Positions 28,381 to 37,161 of a stretch of 64,000 nt of DNA are shown here, one piece after another. The position numbers were made by a program, and so were the translations under genes. The stretch lies in assembly GCF_000803315.1 (NCBI RefSeq), contig NZ_JRMH01000001.1, forward strand, positions 1,922,001 through 1,986,000, in the 5' to 3' direction. Source of the stretch: Pectobacterium actinidiae (GTDB taxonomy: Bacteria; Pseudomonadota; Gammaproteobacteria; Enterobacterales; Enterobacteriaceae). The number at the start of each line of letters is the position of its first letter. Positions within the stretch are counted from its first letter, which is position 1. The notes under the pieces are model-generated. The model was not told where the DNA came from, made no database searches, and saw only the letters and a list, made by a program, of their open reading frames with translations.

Positions 28381-29378
28381 TTGAGCGCATCTGGTCCGGG
28401 CGGTCGCCGCTCTATTGGTTGTTGCTGCCGCTCTCGTGGCTATACGGACTCATTACGTTTCTGATTCGCCAGAGCTATCGACTGGGGTGGCGGAAAAGCT
28501 GGCGATCGCCTGTTCCCGTTGTGGTCGTGGGGAATCTAACGGCTGGCGGCAATGGGAAAACACCGTTAGTTATTTGGCTCGTCGAACAACTGCAACGCCG
28601 AGGCTATCGTGTCGGCGTGGTGTCGCGCGGTTACGGTGGGAAAGCTGAACGTTATCCGCTGCTGCTGGATGAGTCGGTGAGCACGGCGCAGGCAGGCGAT
28701 GAGCCGGTGCTGATTTTTCAACGTACCGGTGCGCCCGTTGCTGTCGCTCCTCGGCGGCGGGATGCTGTGAGCGCGTTATTGGCACAGAACGCGCTAGATG
28801 TGGTGATCACCGACGATGGATTACAGCACTATGCGTTGGAAAGAGATATCGAGCTGGTTGTGATTGACGGGATGCGGCGTTTTGGCAACGGATGGTGGCT
28901 GCCTGCGGGCCCAATGCGGGAAAGAGAAAGCCGTCTGGCGTCGGTGGATGCCGTCATTGTTAACGGCGGAACGCCACGAACCAATGAGATAGGCATGACA
29001 CTCACGGCGGGTATGGCGGTAAACGTACTTTCCGGTGAATCGCGCCCGCTGAGCCAGTTGCATGATGTCGTGGCGATGGCGGGCATCGGACATCCTCCGC
29101 GTTTTTTTGCTACGCTGCGTGATGCTGGTGTTCGTATTGCACGTGAAGTCGCTTTTGCTGACCATCAAGCGTACCAGCCAGAACAGCTTGAATCGCTGAC
29201 TCAGGATGCGACGCAGCCACTGCTGATGACGGAAAAAGACGCCGTAAAATGTAAGGCGTTTGCTCAGAATAACTGGTGGTATCTGCCCGTCGATGCCGTG
29301 TTAGCTGAGCCCTACGGCACGCAATTGCTCGACAAACTGGAAAATGTGCTTAATCGGGCTGCGGGCAGCAGAACATAA
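28377..29378 (+). CDS. lpxK: tetraacyldisaccharide 4'-kinase
   Basis: A 333-residue inner-membrane-associated kinase that adds the 4'-phosphate of lipid A. An N-terminal membrane helix precedes the P-loop [18 protein letters not shown] and MTEKDAVKC are conserved catalytic regions. ATGA overlap with msbA indicates coupled translation. Confidence 0.97.
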   Translation: MIERIWSGRSPLYWLLLPLSWLYGLITFLIRQSYRLGWRKSWRSPVPVVVVGNLTAGGNGKTPLVIWLVEQLQRRGYRVGVVSRGYGGKAERYPLLLDESVSTAQAGDEPVLIFQRTGAPVAVAPRRRDAVSALLAQNALDVVITDDGLQHYALERDIELVVIDGMRRFGNGWWLPAGPMRERESRLASVDAVIVNGGTPRTNEIGMTLTAGMAVNVLSGESRPLSQLHDVVAMAGIGHPPRFFATLRDAGVRIAREVAFADHQAYQPEQLESLTQDATQPLLMTEKDAVKCKAFAQNNWWYLPVDAVLAEPYGTQLLDKLENVLNRAAGSRT

Positions 29379-29489
29379 ATAGGTCTGCTACCACGGTTTC
29401 AGATATCCCTTGTGGATATCACCTTATTAGATCGCTCCCATAGCGAGAAAGAACATGCCGGTTATCGATCGGCCAAAGATGGAGGAAGC

Positions 29490-29672
29490 ATGGATCACCG
29501 TTTACTTGAGATTGTTGCCTGTCCTGTTTGTAATGGTCGGCTGTACTTTAATAAAGAGAAACTGGAACTGATATGCAAGGTCGATGGTTTGGCCTATCCG
29601 GTTCGTGATGGTATCCCTGTGCTGCTGGAAAACGAGGCGCGTAAACTCGGGGCTGATGAGATAACACAATGA
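29490..29672 (+). CDS. ycaR: Trm112-family small zinc-ribbon-like protein
   Basis: A 60-residue protein (E. coli YcaR 60) with a CPVC pair near residue 11 and a second Cys in LICKVDG. Precise role unknown. GGAGGAAGC precedes the ATG at 29490; the longer frame from 29412 lacks family similarity. Overlaps kdsB by four bases. Confidence 0.93.
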   Translation: MDHRLLEIVACPVCNGRLYFNKEKLELICKVDGLAYPVRDGIPVLLENEARKLGADEITQ

Positions 29673-30421
29673 CCTTTACTGTGATCATTCCTGCGCGTTT
29701 TGCGTCGAGCCGGCTGCCAGGTAAACCGTTGGCGGACATCAACGGCAAACCGATGGTCGTCCATGTGATGGAGAGGGCGCTGGAATCGGGAGCACAGCGC
29801 GTTATTGTGGCCACCGATCATCCCGACGTCGAGGCTGCCGTACGGCAAGCCGGTGGCGAAGTGTGTCTGACCCGCGCCGATCATAATTCTGGCACGGAGC
29901 GTCTGGCTGAAGTCATCGAGCGTTACGGTTTTACCGATGATGACATCATCGTGAACGTTCAGGGCGATGAACCGCTCATTCCTTCCGTGATCATTCGTCA
30001 GGTGGCGGAAAACCTCGCTGCCAGTAAAGCGGGAATGGCAACGCTGGCGGTGCCGATTGAAACCAGCGAAGAAGCATTCAACCCGAACGCGGTAAAAGTG
30101 GTTACCGACGCAGAGGGATACGCGCTGTATTTTTCCCGTGCGACCATTCCCTGGGACAGAGAGCGTTTTGCTCAGTCTAAGGAAACCATTGGCGATCACT
30201 TCCTGCGTCATATTGGCATCTATGCTTACCGCGCGGGCTTTGTACGCCGTTATGTCAGTTGGGCACCGAGCCAACTGGAACAAATCGAATTACTGGAGCA
30301 ACTGCGCGTGCTGTGGTACGGCGAGAAGATTCACGTTGCGGTCGCCAAAGCCGTCCCTAGCGTCGGCGTGGATACCCCGGAAGATCTGGCCCGCGTACGG
30401 CAGGTCATGGCGGGTCACTAA
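29669..30421 (+). CDS. kdsB: CMP-Kdo synthetase
   Basis: A 250-residue cytidylyltransferase (E. coli 248) that activates Kdo with CTP for the LPS inner core. [16 protein letters not shown] is the nucleotide-binding start and [10 protein letters not shown] carries the metal-binding Asp. Completes the msbA-lpxK-ycaR-kdsB envelope operon. Confidence 0.98.
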   Translation: MTFTVIIPARFASSRLPGKPLADINGKPMVVHVMERALESGAQRVIVATDHPDVEAAVRQAGGEVCLTRADHNSGTERLAEVIERYGFTDDDIIVNVQGDEPLIPSVIIRQVAENLAASKAGMATLAVPIETSEEAFNPNAVKVVTDAEGYALYFSRATIPWDRERFAQSKETIGDHFLRHIGIYAYRAGFVRRYVSWAPSQLEQIELLEQLRVLWYGEKIHVAVAKAVPSVGVDTPEDLARVRQVMAGH

Positions 30422-30448
30422 ACCTGTCACATCCACTTGCTATAAACA

Positions 30449-30498
30449 CGTTATAGGGAATCTATTCTTGCCGGAATAGATGTTCCCTATAACGTTTC
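30449..30498 (+). terminator. kdsB operon terminator
   Basis: A long stem: CGTTATAGGGAA (30449-30460) pairs with 30483-30494, extended by an inner TCTATTC/GGAATAGA stem, then TTTCTCTT. Confidence 0.85.
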
Positions 30499-30505
30499 TC
30501 TTAAT

Positions 30506-30705
30506 ATACCCGTCATACTTCACGTTTCAGTGAGTTTGCTGCGCTACTCGGCACACTTACGTGTACCTCGCCCCGTTGGGGCCGCTACAAGCAGCGTTCA
30601 AACCTGCCTTTGGCAGTGTTGTCATTCACTCGAATCACTTACTCAAATAAGGTCATCGGGACGCCTTCGCTTGACGCCTGCCTGAAACTCGAATTATTTG
30701 AGGTA
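30506..30705. repeat. long ERIC with about 80-bp internal insertion
   Basis: Both ends and the central palindrome of a normal ERIC are recognisable by comparison with 49790-49914. An extra segment at roughly 30542-30620 carries two small hairpins (CCCC-GTT-GGGG and CTGCC-TTT-GGCAG). It lies between kdsB and the pectate lyase. Confidence 0.8.
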
Positions 30706-30833
30706 CAGGAAATTTTATCTTTTAAAATATTTAGCACTTATTTAGATAAGCATTCTTAAAAATTCTTAAATTACGCTGCATCGCTTTATTTATGCGGATG
30801 ACTTATTCCCATTCTGAATTGACTCATCACGAG

Positions 30834-30897
30834 TTGAACTTTTATTTTCATCGTTAAATGCTACTATCAACTCGCCATGTTTTCGCATGGCGTTTTT
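30834..30897 (+). promoter_or_regulatory. pectate lyase promoter and leader hairpin
   Basis: A TGCTACTAT extended -10 lies at 30859-30867. Overlapping the -35 zone is a loose palindrome TTGAACTTTTATTTTCAT (30834-30851) that weakly resembles a KdgR operator. A perfect 7-bp hairpin (30873-30879 with 30886-30892) and five T begin about at the expected transcript start. The hairpin could protect the 5' end or attenuate. Confidence 0.4.
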
Positions 30898-30924
30898 GTT
30901 ATTTCAACTAAGGACGGTAATGAT

Positions 30925-32238
30925 ATGAATGCTAAACGTTATATCGCAAAAATATTTCTCGGCGGTATGTTAATGGGTGTTGCAGCGGGCAGCAGCGCGG
31001 CGGTTTATTACATGGCACCCAATGGCGACGACACGAATAACGGCAGTAAAAACTCTCCCTGGAAAACAATTGACCGCGCACAGAAAACCTTAAACCCTGG
31101 CGACCGCCTGTGGATCCGTGGTGGTAAATACGTATTTACCAAAGGGCTGAACGTCTGTACGACGCGTACCGATGTGGTGAATGCGATTACGCTGAGTAAG
31201 AGCGGCACTGAAGGTAAGCGCATTGAATATTGGGCCTCTAGTGGAGAAGTGCCGATTTTTGATTTCAGCCAGATGCAGGATGATTGCCGGGTTAAAGGGT
31301 TCAACGTCGTTGCAGATTGGGTTTCCGTAAAAGGGCTGGAAATAACGGGTGTCCCACAGCGTAATAACCTTAACCATGAATCCTGGGGCGTGTGGATAAG
31401 GGGCAGCAATAATATATTCGAGCAGTTGAATATTCACCATATTATGGGAACAGGGCTGTTCATTCAGCGTGGGGGGAATAACCTGGTGTTGAACAGTGAT
31501 TCTCACCATAATTACGATCCTCTGACATCGAATGGTGCTGGCCAAAGTGGTGATGGTTTTGGTGCGCATATCCCTGCTAACCAACCGGGTAATATTTTCC
31601 GCGGTTGCCGTGCATGGTCAAACTCGGATGATGGCTTTGATTTAATTAACGCCTATTCTCCGGTGTTGATTGAAAATTCCTGGGCCTGGTCACACGGTTA
31701 TTTACCGGGGACGACACAATCACTGGCTGCGGGTAACGGTAATGGTTTTAAAATCGGTGGCTACGGTGGCGTTTATGTGGCGAATGCGGTGAAACATACC
31801 GTGCGTAATTCGGTTGCGTTTTTAAATAAAGCGGCCGGATTTTATGCTAACCACCATCCGGTAGCGAACGACTTCTTTAACAACACCGGCTATAAAAATA
31901 ACCCGAACTTTAATATTCGTGGCATCGATGCAAACGGAAAAGCGATTGGGCTGGGTACACTGCGCAACAACGTTTCTCACGGTGGTAAAGACCTGTCGTT
32001 CTCAGACGGAGCGAACATGCGTTATAACTCGTGGGATCTGAAAATTACGGTATCAGATTCTGATTTCGAGAGCGTGTCCGTGACCGGATGGGATGCTCCA
32101 CGTCAGGCTGATGGCAGCTTGCCGGTACTCAAGAGCCTGCATCTTGCTTCAGGCAGTTCGCTGATCAACAAGGGTGGCGATGTCAAACTGCCTTATAAAG
32201 GATCAGCCCCAGATCTGGGTGCCTTTGAACGCGAATAA
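30925..32238 (+). CDS. pelL: secreted pectate lyase, polysaccharide lyase family 9
   Basis: A 437-residue enzyme that cleaves polygalacturonate by beta-elimination, a plant-maceration factor. A Sec signal peptide is visible, probably cut after residue 25 or 26 (GSSAA). The PL9 active site known from Dickeya PelL is present: Ca2+-binding D210, D235, D236 and D239 (NSDDGFDL) and catalytic K276 (GNGFKIGG). The end, APDLGAFER, matches the family. Start at 30925 with AAGGA 10 bases upstream; an earlier in-frame ATG sits in the leader hairpin. The symbol is by resemblance. It interrupts the kdsB-ycbJ adjacency of E. coli. Confidence 0.88.
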   Translation: MNAKRYIAKIFLGGMLMGVAAGSSAAVYYMAPNGDDTNNGSKNSPWKTIDRAQKTLNPGDRLWIRGGKYVFTKGLNVCTTRTDVVNAITLSKSGTEGKRIEYWASSGEVPIFDFSQMQDDCRVKGFNVVADWVSVKGLEITGVPQRNNLNHESWGVWIRGSNNIFEQLNIHHIMGTGLFIQRGGNNLVLNSDSHHNYDPLTSNGAGQSGDGFGAHIPANQPGNIFRGCRAWSNSDDGFDLINAYSPVLIENSWAWSHGYLPGTTQSLAAGNGNGFKIGGYGGVYVANAVKHTVRNSVAFLNKAAGFYANHHPVANDFFNNTGYKNNPNFNIRGIDANGKAIGLGTLRNNVSHGGKDLSFSDGANMRYNSWDLKITVSDSDFESVSVTGWDAPRQADGSLPVLKSLHLASGSSLINKGGDVKLPYKGSAPDLGAFERE

Positions 32239-32273
32239 TCGTCGGATGTTAACACGCTAGCCTGTCACTCACG

Positions 32274-32337
32274 ATATTCCCTACTGACGAACAGGGAATA
32301 TTGCAGCAACAACCCCGGCAGGGTTTGCTCCCTGCCG
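32274..32337 (+). terminator. two stem-loops after the pectate lyase
   Basis: A 9-bp stem (32274-32282 with 32293-32301) and an 8-bp stem (32316-32323 with 32330-32337). Neither is followed directly by a T run; CCCCTTTTATTT comes about 12 bases later. Confidence 0.5.
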
Positions 32338-32439
32338 TCATGAGATCCCCTTTTATTTGATCTGCGTTGAAGTATTTGTCATCCGCTCGTCGCATCATGG
32401 TGAGTGGAGCTATTTGGCTCAACTGAGGTATCGCCGTTT

Positions 32440-33333
32440 ATGGAACAGTTGAAATCAGAACTCAGTACGGTGTTAGGGGAAAGCCTCAGCCGACTTGAGC
32501 GCATAAGCGAACAGCCGTATGCGGATCTGTATGCCTTGTATGATCAAGAAGGCAACGCCATTCCTTTGTTGGCTAAAAGTTATGTTTGTCAGGGTGTGGC
32601 GCAGCAGGAAGCTTACAAACTCTCGATGCTGGCGCGTGAGGGCGACGTGCGTCTGCCAACTGTCTATGGACTGGTGCTGACGCAACAACAGCCTTATCGG
32701 GAACTGCTGCTGATTGAGCGCTTGCGCGGTGTATCGGTGGAAGCGCCGCCCCGAAGCGGCCAGCGCTGGACGCTGCTGATGGACCAAATTGTTGAAAATG
32801 TATTGGCCTGGCACCGAATTGATAGTCATGGTTGTGTCGGTTCGGTGGATAGCACGCAGGACAATGATTGGTTCAGTTGGTATCAACAGCGCCTGGAAGT
32901 CTTGTGGTCCACGTTGCTCAATGTCAATGCTCCACAGCTTACGCAGCAGGACCGGAGCGTGCTTTATCGTTCGCGCCAATGTTTAGAAATGCTGTTCGAC
33001 GATTTCGAAGATGGCTGTGTGCTGGTACACGGTAACCTTTCGCTGCGCAGTATGTTGAAGGACGCTCGTAGCGATCAGCTATTGGCCATGATCAACCCGG
33101 GTATGATGCTGTGGGCACCCAGAGAGTATGAACTCTTCCGGCTTTGTGAATCCGGCATGCCGGAGCAGTTGCTTTATCACTATCTGAAACAGGCACCGGT
33201 ATCTGAATCCTTTGTTTACCGGCGCTGGCTATATGTCATTTGGGAAGCCGTATCCCGCTATATCCACACGGGACAGCTAGACCGTCAGCTATTTGATGTC
33301 GCTTCCCGTGAGCTCTCTCCCTGGCTGGAATGA
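32440..33333 (+). CDS. ycbJ: YcbJ, aminoglycoside-phosphotransferase-like protein
   Basis: A 297-residue soluble protein related to E. coli YcbJ (297), with a distant kinase-like fold: VLVHGNLSLRSML resembles the catalytic HGD loop of APH/choline kinases, with Asn in place of Asp. Function unknown. ATG at 32440 chosen because MEQLKSEL matches E. coli MEQLRAEL. Its last 49 bases overlap the convergent elyC. Confidence 0.88.
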   Translation: MEQLKSELSTVLGESLSRLERISEQPYADLYALYDQEGNAIPLLAKSYVCQGVAQQEAYKLSMLAREGDVRLPTVYGLVLTQQQPYRELLLIERLRGVSVEAPPRSGQRWTLLMDQIVENVLAWHRIDSHGCVGSVDSTQDNDWFSWYQQRLEVLWSTLLNVNAPQLTQQDRSVLYRSRQCLEMLFDDFEDGCVLVHGNLSLRSMLKDARSDQLLAMINPGMMLWAPREYELFRLCESGMPEQLLYHYLKQAPVSESFVYRRWLYVIWEAVSRYIHTGQLDRQLFDVASRELSPWLE

Positions 33334-34133
33334 GCCTGCGGCTGTTCCGCTCTGTGCGGGGCTGCCGTGGTTCCCTTCAGTGCCTGCCAGAGGCGGCCGA
33401 GTGTTTCATACCAGGCTCGCTCGCTGTGCGATAAATAGTAGGCGGAAGGGAAGATTTTTTCCCACGGGTTGAGTGCAGAAGTGATCGCCATCTGATTGGC
33501 TGGCGCGGGAATTGGCGCTAATCCCTGAGCCTGGAAGAATCGCATGGCGCGGGGTAAATGGTTGGCTGAGGTCACCAGCAAGAAAGGGCGTTCGCCAACA
33601 ATTTTCGCGGTTGCCGCCGCTTCCTCTTCCGTATCTCTTGGCGTATCCAGAATGACGATGTCCTGCTGGGGAATGCCCAAACTTTCGGCGACCAGCGCTG
33701 CGGTTTTCGCACTGCTCACCGGGTTCCCTTGCGCGGCTCCACCGGTAAAAATCAATTTTGCGCCGGGATTGGCATGATAAAGGCGAACGCCTTCCGTGAC
33801 GCGCGGGAGGCTGTTGCTGATGAGATTAGAACTGGGTGCCCATTCCGCGTTATAGGTATATCCCCCGCCTAACACGACAATATAATCGGCTTTGCTCGCC
33901 TGCGGCGTTTGTCGCCAGGTTGGGTAGTGTGATTCCAGTGGTAACAACAGGCGATCGGCAACAGGCTGTAGGCTGAGTAGAATAAGCATCAGCCAACTGG
34001 CAACGATTAGCGTTTTTCCCGTACGCTGCCGCTGGGTAAAACAGATCAGCAACAGGCCAACACCCATCAGAAGCAATAGCAATGGCAGGGGCTGCAAAAG
34101 GCCACCGACGAACTTTTTGAGTGTGAAAAGCAT
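33285..34133 (-). CDS. elyC: envelope biogenesis factor, DUF218 family
   Basis: A 282-residue inner-membrane protein with two N-terminal membrane segments (about 12-30 and 40-60) and a DUF218 domain (DYIVVLGGGYTYN, LIFTGGAAQGNPVSSAKTAA, VTSANHLPRAMRFF). In E. coli it supports peptidoglycan assembly, probably through undecaprenyl-phosphate metabolism. E. coli ElyC is about 259; the extra residues form a polar low-complexity tail encoded opposite the end of ycbJ. Confidence 0.93.
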   Translation of the reverse strand: MLFTLKKFVGGLLQPLPLLLLLMGVGLLLICFTQRQRTGKTLIVASWLMLILLSLQPVADRLLLPLESHYPTWRQTPQASKADYIVVLGGGYTYNAEWAPSSNLISNSLPRVTEGVRLYHANPGAKLIFTGGAAQGNPVSSAKTAALVAESLGIPQQDIVILDTPRDTEEEAAATAKIVGERPFLLVTSANHLPRAMRFFQAQGLAPIPAPANQMAITSALNPWEKIFPSAYYLSHSERAWYETLGRLWQALKGTTAAPHRAEQPQAHSSQGESSREATSNS

Positions 34134-34205
34134 AAAATTGCATTCCTTTTGAGTGAAAAACCCGCATCCGGGAAGATATCATGCGGTAAGGCCATTTATT
34201 CTAAG

Positions 34206-34232
34206 CCAGCCTGTGCCAAAATGGCAGGCTGG
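34206..34232. other. inverted repeat between elyC and cmoM
   Basis: CCAGCCTG and CAGGCTGG flank an inner TGCCA-AAA-TGGCA palindrome. It lies in the shared upstream region of two divergent genes. Role unknown. Confidence 0.4.
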
Positions 34233-34299
34233 AAAAAATCGCATCGCGCAGACATGTCCTGCACGAGATCCCCGTTTATATGATGCGGAACAATGACTG

Positions 34300-35085
34300 A
34301 TGCAGGATCGCAATTTTAACGATATCGCCGAAAAATTTGCTCAGAATATCTATGGCACGACGAAGGGGAGACTTCGGCTGGCGGTATTGTGGCAGGATCT
34401 TAGCCATCTTTTGACCCAGCTTCCGGCCCGGCCTTTGCGCATCCTTGATGCGGGAGGCGGTGAAGGGCAGATGGCCTGTCGTCTGGCGGCTTTAGGACAT
34501 CAGGTCTTGTTGTGTGATGTTTCCGGTGAGATGATTCAGCGCGCCAAAAATGCGGCAGCGGAGCAGGGCGTTACCCATAATATGCGTTTTGTGCAGTGTG
34601 CCGCACAGGATGTCGCGCACTATATGGACAGCCCCGCCGATCTGATATTGTTCCATGCGGTGCTGGAGTGGGTCGCGCAACCGCAGCAGGTACTGAAAAT
34701 ATTGTACGATTGCCTGTCGCCGGGTGGCGCATTGTCTCTGATGTTCTATAACCACCATGGGCTGTTGATGCGTAACATGGTGGTGGGCAACTTTGATTAT
34801 GTTCAGGCCGGAATGCCAAAGGGCAAACGGCGCTCGCTCTCGCCGGATCACCCGCTGAACCCGCAAGACGTATACGGCTGGCTTGATGAGATGGGGCTGA
34901 CCATTAGCGGGAAAACTGGCGTGCGTGTGTTTCATGACTACTTGAAAAATAAACAGCAGCAAGTTGAGAAATTTGACGACATTCTGGAGATTGAACAGCT
35001 GTATTGTCGGCAAGAGCCTTTTGTGAGTTTGGGCCGTTATATCCATGTCATGGCGCATAAACCCCATTTGAAGGATGCATTATGA
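34300..35085 (+). CDS. cmoM: tRNA cmo5U carboxymethyl methyltransferase
   Basis: A 261-residue SAM-dependent methyltransferase (formerly SmtA) that methylates cmo5U34 in certain tRNAs. Motif I is [20 protein letters not shown]. Its TGA overlaps the mukF ATG, the conserved cmoM-mukFEB operon. Confidence 0.96.
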   Translation: MQDRNFNDIAEKFAQNIYGTTKGRLRLAVLWQDLSHLLTQLPARPLRILDAGGGEGQMACRLAALGHQVLLCDVSGEMIQRAKNAAAEQGVTHNMRFVQCAAQDVAHYMDSPADLILFHAVLEWVAQPQQVLKILYDCLSPGGALSLMFYNHHGLLMRNMVVGNFDYVQAGMPKGKRRSLSPDHPLNPQDVYGWLDEMGLTISGKTGVRVFHDYLKNKQQQVEKFDDILEIEQLYCRQEPFVSLGRYIHVMAHKPHLKDAL

Positions 35086-36407
35086 GTGATTTTTCCCAGA
35101 CTGTACCCGAACTGGTCGCCTGGGCACGAAAAAACGATTTCTCCATTTCCCTTCCCACCGAACGCCTGGCGTTTTTGATGGCGATCGCCACGCTTAACGG
35201 CGAGCGCATGGATGGTGAAATGAGTGAAGGCGATCTGATTGATGCCTTCCGTCATGTGAGTCAGGGATTTGATCAGACGAACGAAACCATTACCGTCCGC
35301 GCCAATAACGCGATTAACGATCTGGTGCGCCAGCGGTTGATTAACCGCTTTACCAGCGAACAGGCGGAAGGTAATGCGATTTATCGTCTGACGCCGCTGG
35401 GGATTGGCATTACCGATTATTACATTCGGCAGCGTGAGTTTTCGACGCTGCGCCTTTCCATGCAGCTCTCCATCGTGGCGCAAGAACTCAGTCGTGCAGC
35501 CGGTGCGGCTGAGGAAGACGGTGATGAGTTTCACTGGCACCGCAACGTATTTGCGCCGCTGAAATATTCCGTTGCTGAAATCTTTGACAGTATCGATCTG
35601 TCACAGCGCGTGATGGATGAGCAACAGCAGGGCGTTAAAGACGATATCGCCGCGCTGTTAAATCAGGACTGGCGAGCCGCGATCAGCAGCTGTGAACAAC
35701 TGCTGACGGAAACGTCATCGACGTTGCGTGAGCTCCAGGATACCCTTGAGGCCGCCGGCGACAAATTGCAGACGAGCCTGTTGAGCATTCAGGATGCGAT
35801 TATGAATAATCCGCATAATCTGGAGTTTGTCGACAAACTGGTGTTTGACCTGCAAAACAAACTCGATCGCATTGTGAGCTGGGGACAGCAGACGATAGAT
35901 TTGTGGATTGGTTACGACCGCCACGTACATAAGTTTATCCGTACCGCGATTGATATGGATAAAAACCGCGTCTTTGCCCAGCGGTTGCGTCAGTCGGTGC
36001 AGAGCTATTTCGATAGCCCTTGGGCGCTGACGTTCGCCAACGCAGATCGGTTGCTGGATATGCGTGACGAAGAGCTGACGCTGCGTAATGAAGAAGTAAC
36101 GGGTGAACTGCCGCCGGAGCTGGAATACGAAGAGTTTAGTGAAATGCGCGAGCAGCTGATCGCGCTGGTCGAGCAGGCACTACATAAATATAAAGCACAA
36201 CAGATTCCGTTGGATTTGAGTGAAGTGATGCGTGAATACCTCGCGCAGCATCCTCGCTCGCGGCATTTTGATGTTGCCCGAATCGTGGTCGACCAGGCAG
36301 TACGTCTGGGCGTAGCCGAAACAGATTTCACCGGATTGCCTGCATTGTGGCAGGCGATCAATGATTACGGAGCCAAGGTGCAGGCCCATGTCATCGACAA
36401 ATATTGA
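35082..36407 (+). CDS. mukF: chromosome partition protein, kleisin
   Basis: A 441-residue kleisin (E. coli 440) that bridges MukB heads and binds MukE in the bacterial condensin. An N-terminal winged helix precedes helical linker regions. The 3' end overlaps mukE by 20 bases. Confidence 0.97.
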   Translation: MSDFSQTVPELVAWARKNDFSISLPTERLAFLMAIATLNGERMDGEMSEGDLIDAFRHVSQGFDQTNETITVRANNAINDLVRQRLINRFTSEQAEGNAIYRLTPLGIGITDYYIRQREFSTLRLSMQLSIVAQELSRAAGAAEEDGDEFHWHRNVFAPLKYSVAEIFDSIDLSQRVMDEQQQGVKDDIAALLNQDWRAAISSCEQLLTETSSTLRELQDTLEAAGDKLQTSLLSIQDAIMNNPHNLEFVDKLVFDLQNKLDRIVSWGQQTIDLWIGYDRHVHKFIRTAIDMDKNRVFAQRLRQSVQSYFDSPWALTFANADRLLDMRDEELTLRNEEVTGELPPELEYEEFSEMREQLIALVEQALHKYKAQQIPLDLSEVMREYLAQHPRSRHFDVARIVVDQAVRLGVAETDFTGLPALWQAINDYGAKVQAHVIDKY

Positions 36408-37110
36408 ACAATTTATGCCAGTGAAACTGGCGAACGCGCTGTCGAATAATCTCTTTCCTGCGCTGGACAGCCAATTGCGCGCCGGGCGTCATATTGGCAT
36501 TGAAGAGCTGGAGAACCACGTATTTCTGATGGATTTCCAGGAGGTGCTGGAGGAGTTCTACAGCCGTTACAACGTGGAGCTGATCCGCGCGCCGGAAGGG
36601 TTCTTCTATCTGCGTCCGCGTTCCACCACGCTGATCCCTCGCTCGGTGCTGTCTGAGCTGGATATGATGGTAGGGAAAATTCTCTGCTATCTCTATCTGA
36701 GCCCGGAGCGTTTGGCGCACGAAGGGATTTTCAGCCAGCAGGAGCTGTATGAAGAGCTGCTGAGTCTGGCGGATGAAAGCAAACTGCTGAAGCTGGTTAA
36801 CCAGCGTTCAACCGGTTCCGATTTGGATCGCCAAAAGTTGCAGGAAAAAGTCAGAACTTCACTTAACCGCTTACGTCGGTTAGGGATGATCTACTTTATG
36901 GGCAATGACAGCAGCAAATTCAGAATTACTGAATCGGTGTTCCGCTTCGGGGCTGATGTACGCAGCGGTGATGATGCCCGCGAAGCACAGCTACGCATGA
37001 TTCGCGATGGTGAAGCGATGCCTGTTGAAGGTACGTTGTCGCTAAAAGATGACAGCGACGACAATGATCGCACCGATGATACCGCGCCAGAAACGGGCGA
37101 GGATGAATAA
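36388..37110 (+). CDS. mukE: chromosome partition protein MukE
   Basis: A 240-residue MukF-binding subunit (E. coli 234). [15 protein letters not shown] is the family start, fixing the ATG at 36388 inside the mukF end. [20 protein letters not shown] is highly conserved. The acidic tail is slightly longer than in E. coli. Confidence 0.96.
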   Translation: MSSTNIEQFMPVKLANALSNNLFPALDSQLRAGRHIGIEELENHVFLMDFQEVLEEFYSRYNVELIRAPEGFFYLRPRSTTLIPRSVLSELDMMVGKILCYLYLSPERLAHEGIFSQQELYEELLSLADESKLLKLVNQRSTGSDLDRQKLQEKVRTSLNRLRRLGMIYFMGNDSSKFRITESVFRFGADVRSGDDAREAQLRMIRDGEAMPVEGTLSLKDDSDDNDRTDDTAPETGEDE

Positions 37111-37161
37111 GAGCGTATCCCATTCCTACTGGGGTAGGCTCTGTGTTGAGGATGAACAGGA

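Noticed and set aside
32440..33333. YcbJ as an antibiotic-resistance phosphotransferase
   Set aside because: The fold resemblance is distant, the catalytic Asp of the HGD loop is Asn, and the gene is a conserved enterobacterial locus.
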